DNA of 64,000 nt, from NCBI GenBank assembly GCA_037501455.1, contig CM074860.1, forward strand, positions 43,596,501 through 43,660,500, written 5' to 3'. Below, one piece after another: positions 24,374-34,902 of the stretch; positions within the stretch are counted from its first letter, which is position 1; the number at the start of each line of letters is the position of its first letter. The notes beneath the pieces were generated by a model that did no database searches, was not told the origin of the DNA, and saw only the letters and a list, made by a program, of their open reading frames with translations. The position numbers and the translations under genes were made by a program. The stretch is from Lantana camara. Taxonomy: Eukaryota; Streptophyta; Magnoliopsida; Lamiales; Verbenaceae.

Positions 24374-24870
24374 TAGCTTGCATGTATGTGCGCTTATATT
24401 TATTTATACCCCTCGCTCAGTCTGTGTTGGACTGACACCTCAACCTTTCAGTGTTTTGCAGGGCGTGCTAGGCGGGAATTTAGAGTCATTTGGTCTTTAA
24501 ATTTGGGTCTAGCACACTTCCTTCCCACATTTTGAGTGTATAGATGTTTGGGATATTTTGTATCGCCCTATTATCTATTTTGTTAACGGATGACATTGTA
24601 TTGATAGTGTAAACGTTGGTATCTATACGTAAATAAATAAATATGGTACCTATAAGTATCTATTGAATGTTATTGCTTCCGCTTTTAAATACTCTGTATT
24701 GCATATTGGTTGGTTTAAATTGAGGGTACCCGCCTAGCGTTGAGTCATTTTATTGTCTCCCGTTCGCTGTAGCTTTGATTCATGTATGGATTGTCCGTTT
24801 CATATGTGGATTGGGGCTATAGTGCGGGGGATGTGGTGCCTGGCGTTCCGGGTGCTACATCCTACGGTGG

Positions 24871-26304
24871 AACGGCCGTTCCCATAGTCCAGAAAGGGTG
24901 CGAAATTCACTGCATAAATTTAAAATTTTCGCGCCTCGTTCGGACGACTTCTTTGACCCCTAATTGCTTTTATATGATTGATTACATGTTGAAACCAAAT
25001 ATTTTCATGGTACATTGCATTTTTCTCGTCGCTTCGTCACATTTTGCCGTTCGTCCTATTTGGTACATATTGAGTCGTGTTTCACGGACAATTGTCTTTC
25101 TTGCACAGACCAGCTTCCTGGTGACGAGGAGCAGGCCCCGTGAGCTGTCTCCTTGGATATTTTTGGGTCGTTCAGGTGAGGTTTAATTTTAGATACATAG
25201 GACCCGTACAACCCTATGTGATATCTTAAGCCAAAAACCTATATTTATATATATAGTTTTCAAATGAGATTGATTTTCAAATGTTTTATCAAAATATCGA
25301 AAGAATTGATTGATTGATTGATTGATTGATTGGGCGAGTATTGCATTGCACCGTGGGCCCGAGGGTAGTGACTCGAGCCAACCGGGAAAGCATGGGCTGA
25401 CGGGTAACTCGATAGCTATCCTCACCAAATTGGGATGACCCCTGAACCCCCTAGGAGATTAGGGGAGGAAGGAGTTCCGGGCTTAGGGATTCATGTACCC
25501 TCTGCCCAGATTGATTGGATGGTGGGGCCTTGCAATCCCACCATCACCCGGAGGAAGAAGGCGTTATTGAAACTGCTAATTGTGCACAATAATGAATTGC
25601 TTGATCACCTAATCACCTAATAATGGATTGATTGATTGATTGATTGTACACAGTCGGTGTAAGGTTGGAGAATTGCCCCACTCGCCGGGCCACTATTGAT
25701 TGAATTGAAATTGATTGAATTGAAATCGGAATAGTTGTAATCTCGGGCGATAGTATCTCATTTAACTATTAAATTGTATTGTTTTCCTAAATTATTACCC
25801 GAGGTTATAGCTTGCATGTATGTGCGCTTATATTTATTTATACCCCTCGCTCAGTCTGTGTTGGACTGACACCTCAACCTTTCAGTGTTTTGCAGGGCGT
25901 GCTAGGCGGGAATTTAGAGTCATTTGGTCTTTAAATTTGGGTCTAGCACACTTCCTTCCCACATTTTGAGTGTATAGATGTTTGGGATATTTTGTATCGC
26001 CCTATTATCTATTTTGTTAACGGATGACATTGTATTGATAGTGTAAACGTTGGTATCTATACGTAAATAAATAAATATGGTACCTATAAGTATCTATTGA
26101 ATGTTATTGCTTCCGCTTTTAAATACTCTGTATTGCATATTGGTTGGTTTAAATTGAGGGTACCCGCCTAGCCTTGAGTCATTTTATTGTCTCCCGTTCG
26201 CTGTAGCTTTGATTCATGTATGGATTGTCCGTTTCATATGTGGATTGGGGCTATAGTGCGGGGGATGTGGTGCCTAGCGTTCCGGGTGCTACATCCTACG
26301 GTGG
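24871..26304 (+). repeat. Tandem duplication of LTR 3' half plus start of PBS
   Basis: This block repeats 23441-24870: the last ~1.42 kb of the LTR, the 8-base spacer, and the first three PBS bases (TGG). It starts exactly in a GGAACGGCCGTT palindrome. A GG shared by both breakpoints marks the join. Only the second copy is followed by a complete PBS. It differs from the first copy by one ATTG unit and several substitutions, some of which it shares with the 3' LTR. Confidence 0.9.
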
Positions 26305-26335
26305 TATCAGAGCCCGGTTGCAAAACCGGGTCTCT
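26302..26335 (+). promoter_or_regulatory. Element F primer binding site and GCAA-loop hairpin
   Basis: TGGTATCAGAGC at 26302-26313 is the tRNA-Met PBS. It runs into a hairpin with a perfect stem CCCGGTT, loop GCAA, AACCGGG (26313-26330). The stem can extend as AGAG/CTCT with one bulged base. GCAA is a GNRA-type tetraloop. Confidence 0.9.
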
Positions 26336-26543
26336 AGTGTCGAGTTTTGTGAGTCTAGGTCGCACGGCATAGGAACTAATTGTTAATTTGAGAGTCTTGC
26401 ATTGTTAATTGATACTTGAACCTATCTGACTTACTTGAAATTGGTGGATTGATGGAATTTCTGAATTTATGTGCAATTTATGAATTATTTGCACACATTG
26501 GCATTGACTAATCGAACATGCATAATAGTGACTTGATTTCAGG

Positions 26544-29500
26544 ATGGCTCGTGATAGACATCACCGTGATCGATCTCCTGGACATCGACATCATCGATAT
26601 CATCGCAGGGAGAGATCACCACCACCTCCTCCACCTCCTCAGGCTCAGCCACAGGATTTTATGAATGCAGTGGTGGGTCTTATTGATCAGAGAGTCCGGG
26701 ATCATGTTCCTCCAGCACCACCAGTTCCACCACCACAGCCAGGGGCACAGATTTCAGCTGTCTTTAGGGAGTTCCAAAACCAGCATCCTCCCAAGTTTTA
26801 TAAGGGTAACGATATTCAGGCTGAACCGTGGCTCAGGGAGATCGAGAGGGTTTGGGAGCTCATTCCTTGTGAGTCTCGGGAGAAGGCCCGTTGTACCATT
26901 TCTTTGATTCAGGGTGATGCCTACTCTTGGTGGGAGAGTGCCCGGATAGTGTTAGATGCTGCAGGCGAGGAAGTGAATTGGGAAGTGTTTGTTAGAGAGT
27001 TTCAGAACAAGTTCATTCCTCCATCTTCTCGCACTAGAAGATTGAAGGAATTTACAGAGCTCAAGCAGGGAAGCCGGTCAGTTTCAGAGTATATCGCTGA
27101 GTATGAGAGATTGTCCCGCTATGCTCCTAATATAGCGAGTGATGATTTCCATAAGGCGATGCAGTTTGTTCAGGGCCTTAGACCGGATATTCAGGCAGCG
27201 ATTGAGGCGGTCAACACGAGCACGTGGGCAAAGGCTACCAAGAAGGCTCTATTGGTTGAGGATTCTGTGAATGCGAGGCGGTCTTCTTACCGTTCAGGCT
27301 CAGGTTCAGGCTCAGGTTTAGGCTCGGGATTCAGAGGTTCAGGATCAGGGTTCAGAGGTGCCGGATCAGGGTATAAGGGTTCTGGCTCGGGTTCTGCTTC
27401 AGGCAAGAGGCCGATGGTATATTCATCTCCACCACCAGCTCCACAGGGCCCAGGGAAGAAGCCCCGACCAGCAGGACCAGTGATTAGAGCTCCAGCTGCT
27501 CCAGTTGCTCCAGCTTTGCCACCACCACCCGAGAGACCTTATTGTACCTTCTGTGGACAGAGGACACACGTCTATGATAACTGCAGGAGGCGTTTGGGTT
27601 TATGCCTACTTTGTGGGAGCGATGAGCATTTGGTAGATGGTTGTCCGGATCGCAGGATACCACCACCGGGGGCACCGAGACCACTGATTAGGGCTCGGGC
27701 TTATGCTTTGGATGGAGAGCAGCCGGATGCTGATGTGGATCCAGCCGCGGTAGTTGAAGGTACCATTTGCATACATGGCACGAACATTCATACGTTGTTT
27801 GATCCGGGAGCTACTCACTCCTTTCTTTCGAGTGCTATATCTGTTTCTTTGTCTTTGCCTGTTTCTCGTTCTTCTGCATGTTATGTGGTTAGCACTCCTT
27901 TTGGTGGTAGTATAGAATCTGATCGGGTGTTCAGTGAGGTTCCGGTGAGCATCGAGGGTCGAGTTTTCTTGTCAGATTTCATTGAGCTGCCGATGACTTG
28001 CTATGGATCTATTCTGGGTATGGATTGGTTGTACAGACATTCTGCCACAGTTGATTGTAGAGCGAAGAAGGTTCAGTTGGGATCAGATTTGGTAGTGGGT
28101 TGGAGTTCCAAGACTGTACCGTTACTTTCGTTTTCTGAAGCTCACAAGTTGGTTCGAGAGGGAGCCACGGGTTTCATTGCTTATATTCTTAATAAACCTA
28201 AGGATCAGAGTAAGCTGGAAGAGACGGAAGTAGTGAAGGAGTTTCCCGAAGTTTTTCCTGAGGAATTGGATTCTTTACCTCCAGAACGGGAAATTGAGTT
28301 TGTGATCGACTTGTACCCTAACGCAGAGACGTACTCCAAGACTCCGTATCGTATGGCTCCGGCCGAGTTGAAAGAGTTGAAGACTCAACTTGATGCGTTG
28401 TTGGAGATTGGGTATATCAGACCGAGTTCTTCTCCTTGGGGTGCACCGGTTTTGTTTGTAAAGAAGAAGGACGGGACCTTGAGAATGTGTATAGACTATA
28501 GAGAGTTGAACCGGATGACGATCAAGAACAAGTATCCTCTTCCACACATCGAGGAGTTGTTTGACATACTTCAGGGATCGAAAGTCTACTCGAAATTGGA
28601 TTTGAGACAAGGTTACTACCAGCTGCGTATCCGATCAGGGGATATTCCTAAGACGGGATTTAACACTCGGTATGGGCATTATGAGTTTGTGGTGATGCCG
28701 TTTGGATTGACTAATGCCCCAGCAGCTTATATGGATATGATGCACAGGATTTTCAGGCCTTTTCTGGATAAGTTCGTGGTTATTTTTATTGATGATATCC
28801 TGGTTTTCTCGAAGTCTGCCGAGGAGCATGCGAGACACCTTCAGTTGGTATTGAGGACTTTGAAGGAGCATCAGTTGTTTGCCAAATTCAGCAAGTGTGA
28901 GTTCTGGATTGACAGGGTGTCATTCTTGGGTCACGTGATTTCGGGCAACGGTTTGGAAGTCGATCCTTCCAAGATTGAATCAGTGTTGAAGTGGGAGAAA
29001 CCTAGGAATGCCTCTGAGATTAGGAGTTTCTTGGGATTGGCAGGTTACTACCGGAGGTTTGTGAAGGATTTCTCCAAGTTAGCAGCTCCTTTAACCCGGT
29101 TGACGAAGAAGAATGTGAAATTCGATTGGAATGAAGACTGTGAGAAGAGTTTCACTTTCTTGAAGGAGAAGTTAGTGTCTGCTCCAGTGTTAGCCCTTCC
29201 GGAAGGTTCTGAAGGATATGCTGTTTATACGGATGCTTCTAAGGAAGGTTTGGGATGTGTGTTGACTCAGAAGGGTAAAGTGATTGCTTATGCATCCCGG
29301 AAGTTGAAAGAACATGAGAAGAATTATCCGACACATGATCTTGAGCTTGCTGCTGTAGTCTTTGCACTTGGGAAGTGGAGACATTATTTGTACGGGGTGT
29401 CTTTCGAGATTTTTACCGACCACAAAAGCCTCCAGTATTTATTCACTCAGAAGGATTTGAATATGAGGCAACGGCGTTGGATGGAAAGGTTGGAAGATTA

Positions 29501-31124
29501 TGATTGCACGATCAAGTACCATCCCGGCAAAGCCAACGTGGTCGCCGATGCACTTAGTAGGAAGGCTAGTGTGTCGAGCTTGGAAGTGGATGAGAGTAGT
29601 GGAATCGAGCCAATTGTTCTAAAGGCTCGAGTTTCTAATATTTCGGTCCAGCCAGAGTTGAAGCACAGGTTGTTTGAGGCTCAGAGTACAGATTTGGAAG
29701 TTCAGAGATTGGTAGCTAAGGCAAGAGCTGATCCAGAGTGTCCATTCGGGTTCGATGAAACCGGTCTTCTTCGTTTCAAGAACCGAGTGGTTGTACCCGA
29801 AGAGTTGAAACGAGTATTGCTCGAGGAAGCTCACAGATCGGCTTATTCTATCCACCCCGGAGGAAACAAGATGTATAAGGACTTAAGGCAATATTATTGG
29901 TGGCGTGGATTGAAGAAAGATGTGGCCGAGTTTGTGAAGCATTGTCTCACTTGTCAGAAAGTGAAAGCCGAGCATCAGAAACCGGGAGGTCTTCTTCAGC
30001 CGTTACCTATTCCTGAGTGGAAGTGGGAACAGGTGACGATGGATTTCGTGTCCGGATTACCTAAGGTGAAAGGTGGATTCGATGGGATCTGGGTGATTGT
30101 GGACCGTTTGACGAAGTCTGCACATTTTCTGCCAGTTCGGATGTCGTATAAGATTCGCAAGCTAGCCGAGCTTTATAACCGGGAGATTGTTAGACTTCAC
30201 GGGATTCCGGTCAGTATTGTTTCAGACAGAGATCCACGGTTCACTTCGAGGTTGTGGCATGAATTGCAAGAGGTTTTGGGTACGAAGCTCCAGTTTAGTA
30301 CAGCTTTTCATCCTCAGACGGATGGTCAGTCCGAGAGATTAATAAGGTATCTCGAGGATTTACTTCGAGCTTGTTCTTTGGATTTTCAGTCTTCCTGGCA
30401 TGATCAGCTACCTTTGATTGAGTTCGCGTACAACAACAGTTTTCAGGCTTCGATTGGAATGGCACCGTATGAGCTACTTTATGGACGGAAGTGTCGTTCT
30501 CCGTTGTTCTTTGACTTGGAAGAGTGGAAATGGACTAAGCAGGAAGGTGTTAAGAAAGGTGAGAAATTGGAAAAACCTTCCAAGGCGGTTGAAGCTATGA
30601 TTGAGAAAGTCCAATTAATAAAACAACGGATGAAATCAGCTCAGGACAGACAGAAGAGCTACGCCGATCGTCGCAGAAGGGATCTCGAGTTTGAGGTTGG
30701 AGACCGGGTATTCTTGAAGGCGTCTCCACGTAAAGGATTTGCTCGGATTGGGAAAGGAGGTAAACTTAAACCTCGTTATTTAGGTCCTTATGAGATTTTG
30801 GAAAGAATTGGAGAAGTTGCTTACAGGTTGGACCTACCACCGAGCCTCACGGGGATTCATAACGTATTTCACGTGTCTCAGCTGAGGAAATACTACCCCA
30901 ATGAAACCGAGATCATTCCTGTTGAAGAAGTGGAATTGGAACCGAGTCTTACCTTTGTTCAGAAACCGGTTAAGATATTGGATAAGAAGTTTCAGGAATT
31001 AAGAAACCGGAGGATTCCCATGGTTAAGGTTCTTTGGAGAAGTGATAAGACCGAAGAAGCCACGTGGGAGACCGAAGACAAAATGAGACGGTTCCATCCA
31101 GAGTTGTTCCCTTCCGATCAGTGA
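26544..31124 (+). CDS. gag-pol: Gag-Pol polyprotein with chromodomain (element F)
   Basis: This single 1526-residue frame encodes all proteins needed for retrotransposition. An Arg/His- and Pro-rich start is followed by a Retrotrans_gag capsid (about 70-235) and a Ser-Gly repeat. Two CX2CX4HX4C zinc knuckles lie at about 333-372. The protease has a DPGATHSF active site near 420. Reverse transcriptase has FIDDILVF near 748, and RNase H has YTDAS near 893 and ends near DALSRK at about 1000. Integrase has an HHCC zinc finger (about 1092-1145) and a D-D-E core (TMDF, SDRD, SER). A GPY/F module (about 1411-1433) and a C-terminal chromodomain (about 1476-1522) complete it. Chromodomains of this group are thought to guide integration to heterochromatin. 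No stop or frameshift is present. The ATG follows TTTCAGG. Confidence 0.97.
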   Translation: MARDRHHRDRSPGHRHHRYHRRERSPPPPPPPQAQPQDFMNAVVGLIDQRVRDHVPPAPPVPPPQPGAQISAVFREFQNQHPPKFYKGNDIQAEPWLREIERVWELIPCESREKARCTISLIQGDAYSWWESARIVLDAAGEEVNWEVFVREFQNKFIPPSSRTRRLKEFTELKQGSRSVSEYIAEYERLSRYAPNIASDDFHKAMQFVQGLRPDIQAAIEAVNTSTWAKATKKALLVEDSVNARRSSYRSGSGSGSGLGSGFRGSGSGFRGAGSGYKGSGSGSASGKRPMVYSSPPPAPQGPGKKPRPAGPVIRAPAAPVAPALPPPPERPYCTFCGQRTHVYDNCRRRLGLCLLCGSDEHLVDGCPDRRIPPPGAPRPLIRARAYALDGEQPDADVDPAAVVEGTICIHGTNIHTLFDPGATHSFLSSAISVSLSLPVSRSSACYVVSTPFGGSIESDRVFSEVPVSIEGRVFLSDFIELPMTCYGSILGMDWLYRHSATVDCRAKKVQLGSDLVVGWSSKTVPLLSFSEAHKLVREGATGFIAYILNKPKDQSKLEETEVVKEFPEVFPEELDSLPPEREIEFVIDLYPNAETYSKTPYRMAPAELKELKTQLDALLEIGYIRPSSSPWGAPVLFVKKKDGTLRMCIDYRELNRMTIKNKYPLPHIEELFDILQGSKVYSKLDLRQGYYQLRIRSGDIPKTGFNTRYGHYEFVVMPFGLTNAPAAYMDMMHRIFRPFLDKFVVIFIDDILVFSKSAEEHARHLQLVLRTLKEHQLFAKFSKCEFWIDRVSFLGHVISGNGLEVDPSKIESVLKWEKPRNASEIRSFLGLAGYYRRFVKDFSKLAAPLTRLTKKNVKFDWNEDCEKSFTFLKEKLVSAPVLALPEGSEGYAVYTDASKEGLGCVLTQKGKVIAYASRKLKEHEKNYPTHDLELAAVVFALGKWRHYLYGVSFEIFTDHKSLQYLFTQKDLNMRQRRWMERLEDYDCTIKYHPGKANVVADALSRKASVSSLEVDESSGIEPIVLKARVSNISVQPELKHRLFEAQSTDLEVQRLVAKARADPECPFGFDETGLLRFKNRVVVPEELKRVLLEEAHRSAYSIHPGGNKMYKDLRQYYWWRGLKKDVAEFVKHCLTCQKVKAEHQKPGGLLQPLPIPEWKWEQVTMDFVSGLPKVKGGFDGIWVIVDRLTKSAHFLPVRMSYKIRKLAELYNREIVRLHGIPVSIVSDRDPRFTSRLWHELQEVLGTKLQFSTAFHPQTDGQSERLIRYLEDLLRACSLDFQSSWHDQLPLIEFAYNNSFQASIGMAPYELLYGRKCRSPLFFDLEEWKWTKQEGVKKGEKLEKPSKAVEAMIEKVQLIKQRMKSAQDRQKSYADRRRRDLEFEVGDRVFLKASPRKGFARIGKGGKLKPRYLGPYEILERIGEVAYRLDLPPSLTGIHNVFHVSQLRKYYPNETEIIPVEEVELEPSLTFVQKPVKILDKKFQELRNRRIPMVKVLWRSDKTEEATWETEDKMRRFHPELFPSDQ

Positions 31125-31158
31125 ATCTGGGGACCAGATTCTTATAAGGAGGGAGGAT
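31123..31158 (+). promoter_or_regulatory. Element F pre-PPT hairpin and polypurine tract
   Basis: GAATCTGG, loop GGA, CCAGATTC is a perfect eight-pair hairpin at 31123-31141, overlapping the stop codon of the polyprotein. The purine tract AAGGAGGGAGGA then leads into the 3' LTR at 31159. Confidence 0.9.
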
Positions 31159-33734
31159 TGTAACGCCCCAGCTTTCGGCAATTCAGGTATGAACGACACG
31201 TGTGCGTTTGAGAGTTGTAATTTAATTATTAATTGTCCATTTCTCTAATTTGCCATAGCATAACATAATTTTATAAAATTGTATTGTTGTTATTTTATTG
31301 AAAATTCATATCATATCATATTTTTCAAAATTATCGAATGTGATTGCAATGTGAAATATTTTCTCGAACGTGATTTATTTTCTCTATGTCCTTAATTGTT
31401 CATTTTCTTGCATATGGGATCTAATTGAATTGGACCTATTTGATTATTTAAAAGGGGATTTGGACTCAATTGCTTAACTTATCTTTTCAAGGGATTTAAT
31501 TGCAAAATTGGCCAATTCTTTTCTCTTCTTGGGAGCATATCACGTACCATTTGCTTCCTTCTTCATACACCCAATATCATTCTTGCTTCATTTGCTTCCC
31601 ATTTCAACCGAACCAAAAACCCTTGATTGGAGTTGGGAGATTTCATCACTTGAGCATCAATTTGTGTGGGATTTGCGATATTTGGAACTTCATCAACATC
31701 ATTTCATCATCTTAGCTTTCATCTCTTCCATTTGAGGTAAATATGGAGATTGAATGATTTTATTGAAATTATAGGTTATCTAGGGCTTTGTTGTGCATTG
31801 AATGAAGTGTGTATTGGTTGTTGGAAAATTTATTGTGGTCATTAAGCATGAGTTTGAGGCATATATCTTGTGATTTATGGACTTGAAGCATGTTGGAGTG
31901 AATGGGTTTCAAATGAGTAAATATTGATGATCTAACTTGGGATCATATGTTTTTATGAGTTATTGTTGATATATATACATGCTAGCATATTTATTGTGTT
32001 TAATATTTGCATTGTAACTTGGTTTGAGCCTTTTTTGGGTGATTGTTGTTGTGGTTGCCATTGATGCTCTGTTTCTGCTCTGCATATTTTGCTCACGTAT
32101 TCTGGGAACGGCCATTCCCAGCCCCAATTCAAAACTGGAACGGCCGTTCCCATGATGCTGGGACTCAGGCCAGCGAGACTGCGAACGGCCGTTCCCACTT
32201 TGGCCTGTGAGCCGGAACGGCCCTTCCCAGCCGAATGCGTTTTATATTTGAAAAGCGCTGGCGCGCGTTTTCTGAGCCATGGGAACGGCCATTCCCATTT
32301 TCAAGGGAAGGCCGGAACGGCCGTTCCCATAGTCCAGAAAGGGTGCGAAATTCACTGCATAAATTTAAAATTTCCGTGCCTCATTCGGACGGCTTCTTTG
32401 ACCCCTAATTGCTTTTATATGATTGATTACATGTTGAAACCAAATATTTTCATGGTACATTGCATTTTTCTCGTCGCTTCGTCACATTTTGCCGTTCGTC
32501 CTATTTGGTACATATTGAGTCGTGTTTCACGGACAATTGTCTTTCTTGCACAGACCAGCTTCCTGGTGACGAGGAGCAGGCCCCGTGAGCTGTCTCCTTG
32601 GATATTTTTGGGTCGTTCAGGTGAGGTTTAATTTTAGATACATAGGACCCGTACAACCCTATGTGATATCTTAAGCCAAAAACCTATATTTATATATATA
32701 GTTTTCAAATGAGATTGATTTTCAAATGTTTTATCGAAATATCGAAAGAATTGATTGATTGATTGATTGATTGGGCGAGTATTGCATTGCACTGTGGGCC
32801 CGAGGGTAGTGACTCGAGCCAACCGGGAAAGCATGGGCTGACGGGTAACTCGATAGCTATCCTCACCAAATTGGGATGACCCCTGAACCCCCTAGGAGAT
32901 TAGGGGAGGAAGGAGTTCCGGGCTTAGGGATTCATGTACCCTCTGCCCAGATTGATTGGATGGTGGGGCCTTGCAATCCCACCATCACCCGGAGGAAGAA
33001 GGTGTTATTGAAACTGCTAATTGTGCACAATAATGAATTGCTTGATCACCTAATCACCTAATAATGGATTGATTGATTGATTGATTGTACACAGTCGGTG
33101 TAAGGTTGGAGAATTGCCCCACTCGCCGGGCCACTATTGATTGAATTGAAATTGATTGAATTGAAATCGGAATAGTTGTAATCTCGGGCGATAGTATCTC
33201 ATTTAACTATTAAATTGTATTGTTTTCCTAAATTATTACCCGAGGTTATAGCTTGCATGTATGTGCGCTTATATTTATTTATACCCCTCGCTCAGTCTGT
33301 GTTGGACTGACACCTCAACCTTTCAGTGTTTTGCAGGGCGTGCTAGGCGGGAATTTAGAGTCATTTGGTCTTTAAATTTGGGTCTAGCACACTTCCTTCC
33401 CACATTTTGAGTGTATAGATGTTTGGGATATTTTGTATCGCCCTATTATCTATTTTGTTAACGGATGACATTGTATTGATAGTGTAAACGTTGGTATCTA
33501 TACGTAAATAAATAAATATGGTACCTATAAGTATCTATTGAATGTTATTGCTTCCGCTTTTAAATACTCTGTATTGCATATTGGTTGGTTTAAATTGAGG
33601 GTACCCGCCTAGCCTTGAGTCATTTTATTGTCTCCCGTTCGCTGTAGCTTTGATTCATGTATGGATTGTCCGTTTCATATGTGGATTGGGGCTATAGTGC
33701 GGGGGATGTGGTGCCTGGTGTTCCGGGTGCTACA
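31159..33734 (+). repeat. Element F 3' LTR
   Basis: It is 2576 bp, the same length as the 5' copy, with about 11 substitutions seen by eye. It ends GGGTGCTACA before the right target duplication ACTGG. The palindrome array is at 32103-32331. Confidence 0.95.
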
Positions 33735-34902
33735 ACTGGACTCGACTCACATCCCGCCTAGCGTGCACCTCCAATAACCTGGAAGGTGGAGGCGTCAGTC
33801 TGTGAAGACCGAGTGAGGGGTTTAAATAGATATTTGCGCAGTTAACATGCAAGCTATATTCTCGGGTAAAGTTTTATAAAAGATAAATATATAGGTTCAA
33901 TAATACGATATCTTCGCCCGAGAATACAACTATCAATATTAAATACTTGATCATTCCATGCATTCAATACATGGCCCCGACGAGTGAGGGCGGTCTCCAA
34001 CCTTACTCCAAATGTACATGAATCATGTTTGCGTTGTTAATCAATAGGTGATCGTTGTTAATCAATAGGTGATCGTGCAATTCAATTATCGTGCAATCGT
34101 GCGACAGTGTAATCAAGTAACACCTTCATGGAATGGAAATCATGCAATAACCTGAGGACAATCCGTGGTGTCGGACCCATCCCCAGTCCCCTTCTCCCTC
34201 CAATGATGGGAAGGTAGCTAGCCTTCACCATCCACGACGTGTTGAGCAGAGGGTATATGAATCCCTAAGCCCAGAACTCCTTCCTCCACTAATCTCCTAG
34301 CGGATTCAGGGGTCATTCCAATGTGGTGAGGATAGCGCGAGAGTTACCCGTCAGCCCTTGCTTTCCCGGTTGGCTCAAGCCACTACCCTCGGGCCCAACG
34401 TGAATGGTCATGCTTACTCGCCTAACATGCTTGATTCTTTTCAATAACGTAGCTCGGTTGCTTGCTTTTCATGAACAAGACTTGCTTGAAATGGTAAATT
34501 ATAGTTATAGATACCTTTTGGCCGAAAGATCTCATAAGGGATATACGGGTTCTATATAGCTAGCAATTAAACCTCACCTGACAGGCGACACGACGACTCA
34601 TGGGTGCATGAACGTGTTCATGATCAACAATCTCCGCCCTGGAGAGTAACTGGACAAGAAACGGGACAATGTACGTGCATGAGACCACAATTCAAGAATA
34701 TTACCACATAGAAGACGCACGGTGTGATCAAGTCACGAGACATCGGGCAATGAACAATGTAGTATGTAAATATCATGTTTTGACATGTAATTGATCATAT
34801 AATCACAATTTGGGGTCAAATAAACCATTGGAGTTAAACTCCAAAATTTCATTTTTATGCAGAATGTTTCTGCCTCTCCAGAGGCCTGGGAACGGCCGTT
34901 CC
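33735..34902 (-). repeat. Element E 3' LTR, middle part
   Basis: It continues the LTR interrupted by F: U5 hairpin sequence near 33795-33815, the TATTCTCGGG/CCCGAGAATA pair at 33857-33926 (50-base spacer), an F-like 34140-34400 segment, and an exon-like block near 34580-34660. It ends within a GGGAACGGCCGTTCC palindrome, where solo LTR G is inserted. Confidence 0.85.

Larger units (their letters stand above)
22284..24859 (+). repeat. Element F 5' LTR (first, full copy)
   Basis: The LTR runs from TGTAACGCCCCAGC to GGTGCTACA, exactly as long as the 3' LTR. It holds a donor-like GAG/GTAAAT at 22861/22862 and a palindrome array. An exon-like 67-base block at 23679-23745 is framed by TTGCACAG and TTCAG/GTGAGG. 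Short ATTG runs, the 50-nt-spacer stem and the U5 hairpin follow. Small open frames here recur only because the LTR is repeated. Confidence 0.95.
22284..33734 (+). mobile_element. Element F: intact autonomous Ty3/gypsy chromovirus (Tekay/Del-like)
   Basis: The element is complete, with target duplication ACTGG at 22279-22283 and 33735-33739, LTRs of 2576 bp each, PBS, PPT and one uninterrupted Gag-Pol frame. The long LTRs, initiator-tRNA-Met PBS and C-terminal chromodomain fit the Tekay/Del clade of chromoviruses (family knowledge). I count about 11 differences between the LTRs, roughly 0.4%, so the insertion is young. The 5' LTR is followed by an extra partial LTR copy at 24871-26293. It is inserted in the LTR of element E. 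Confidence 0.95.
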
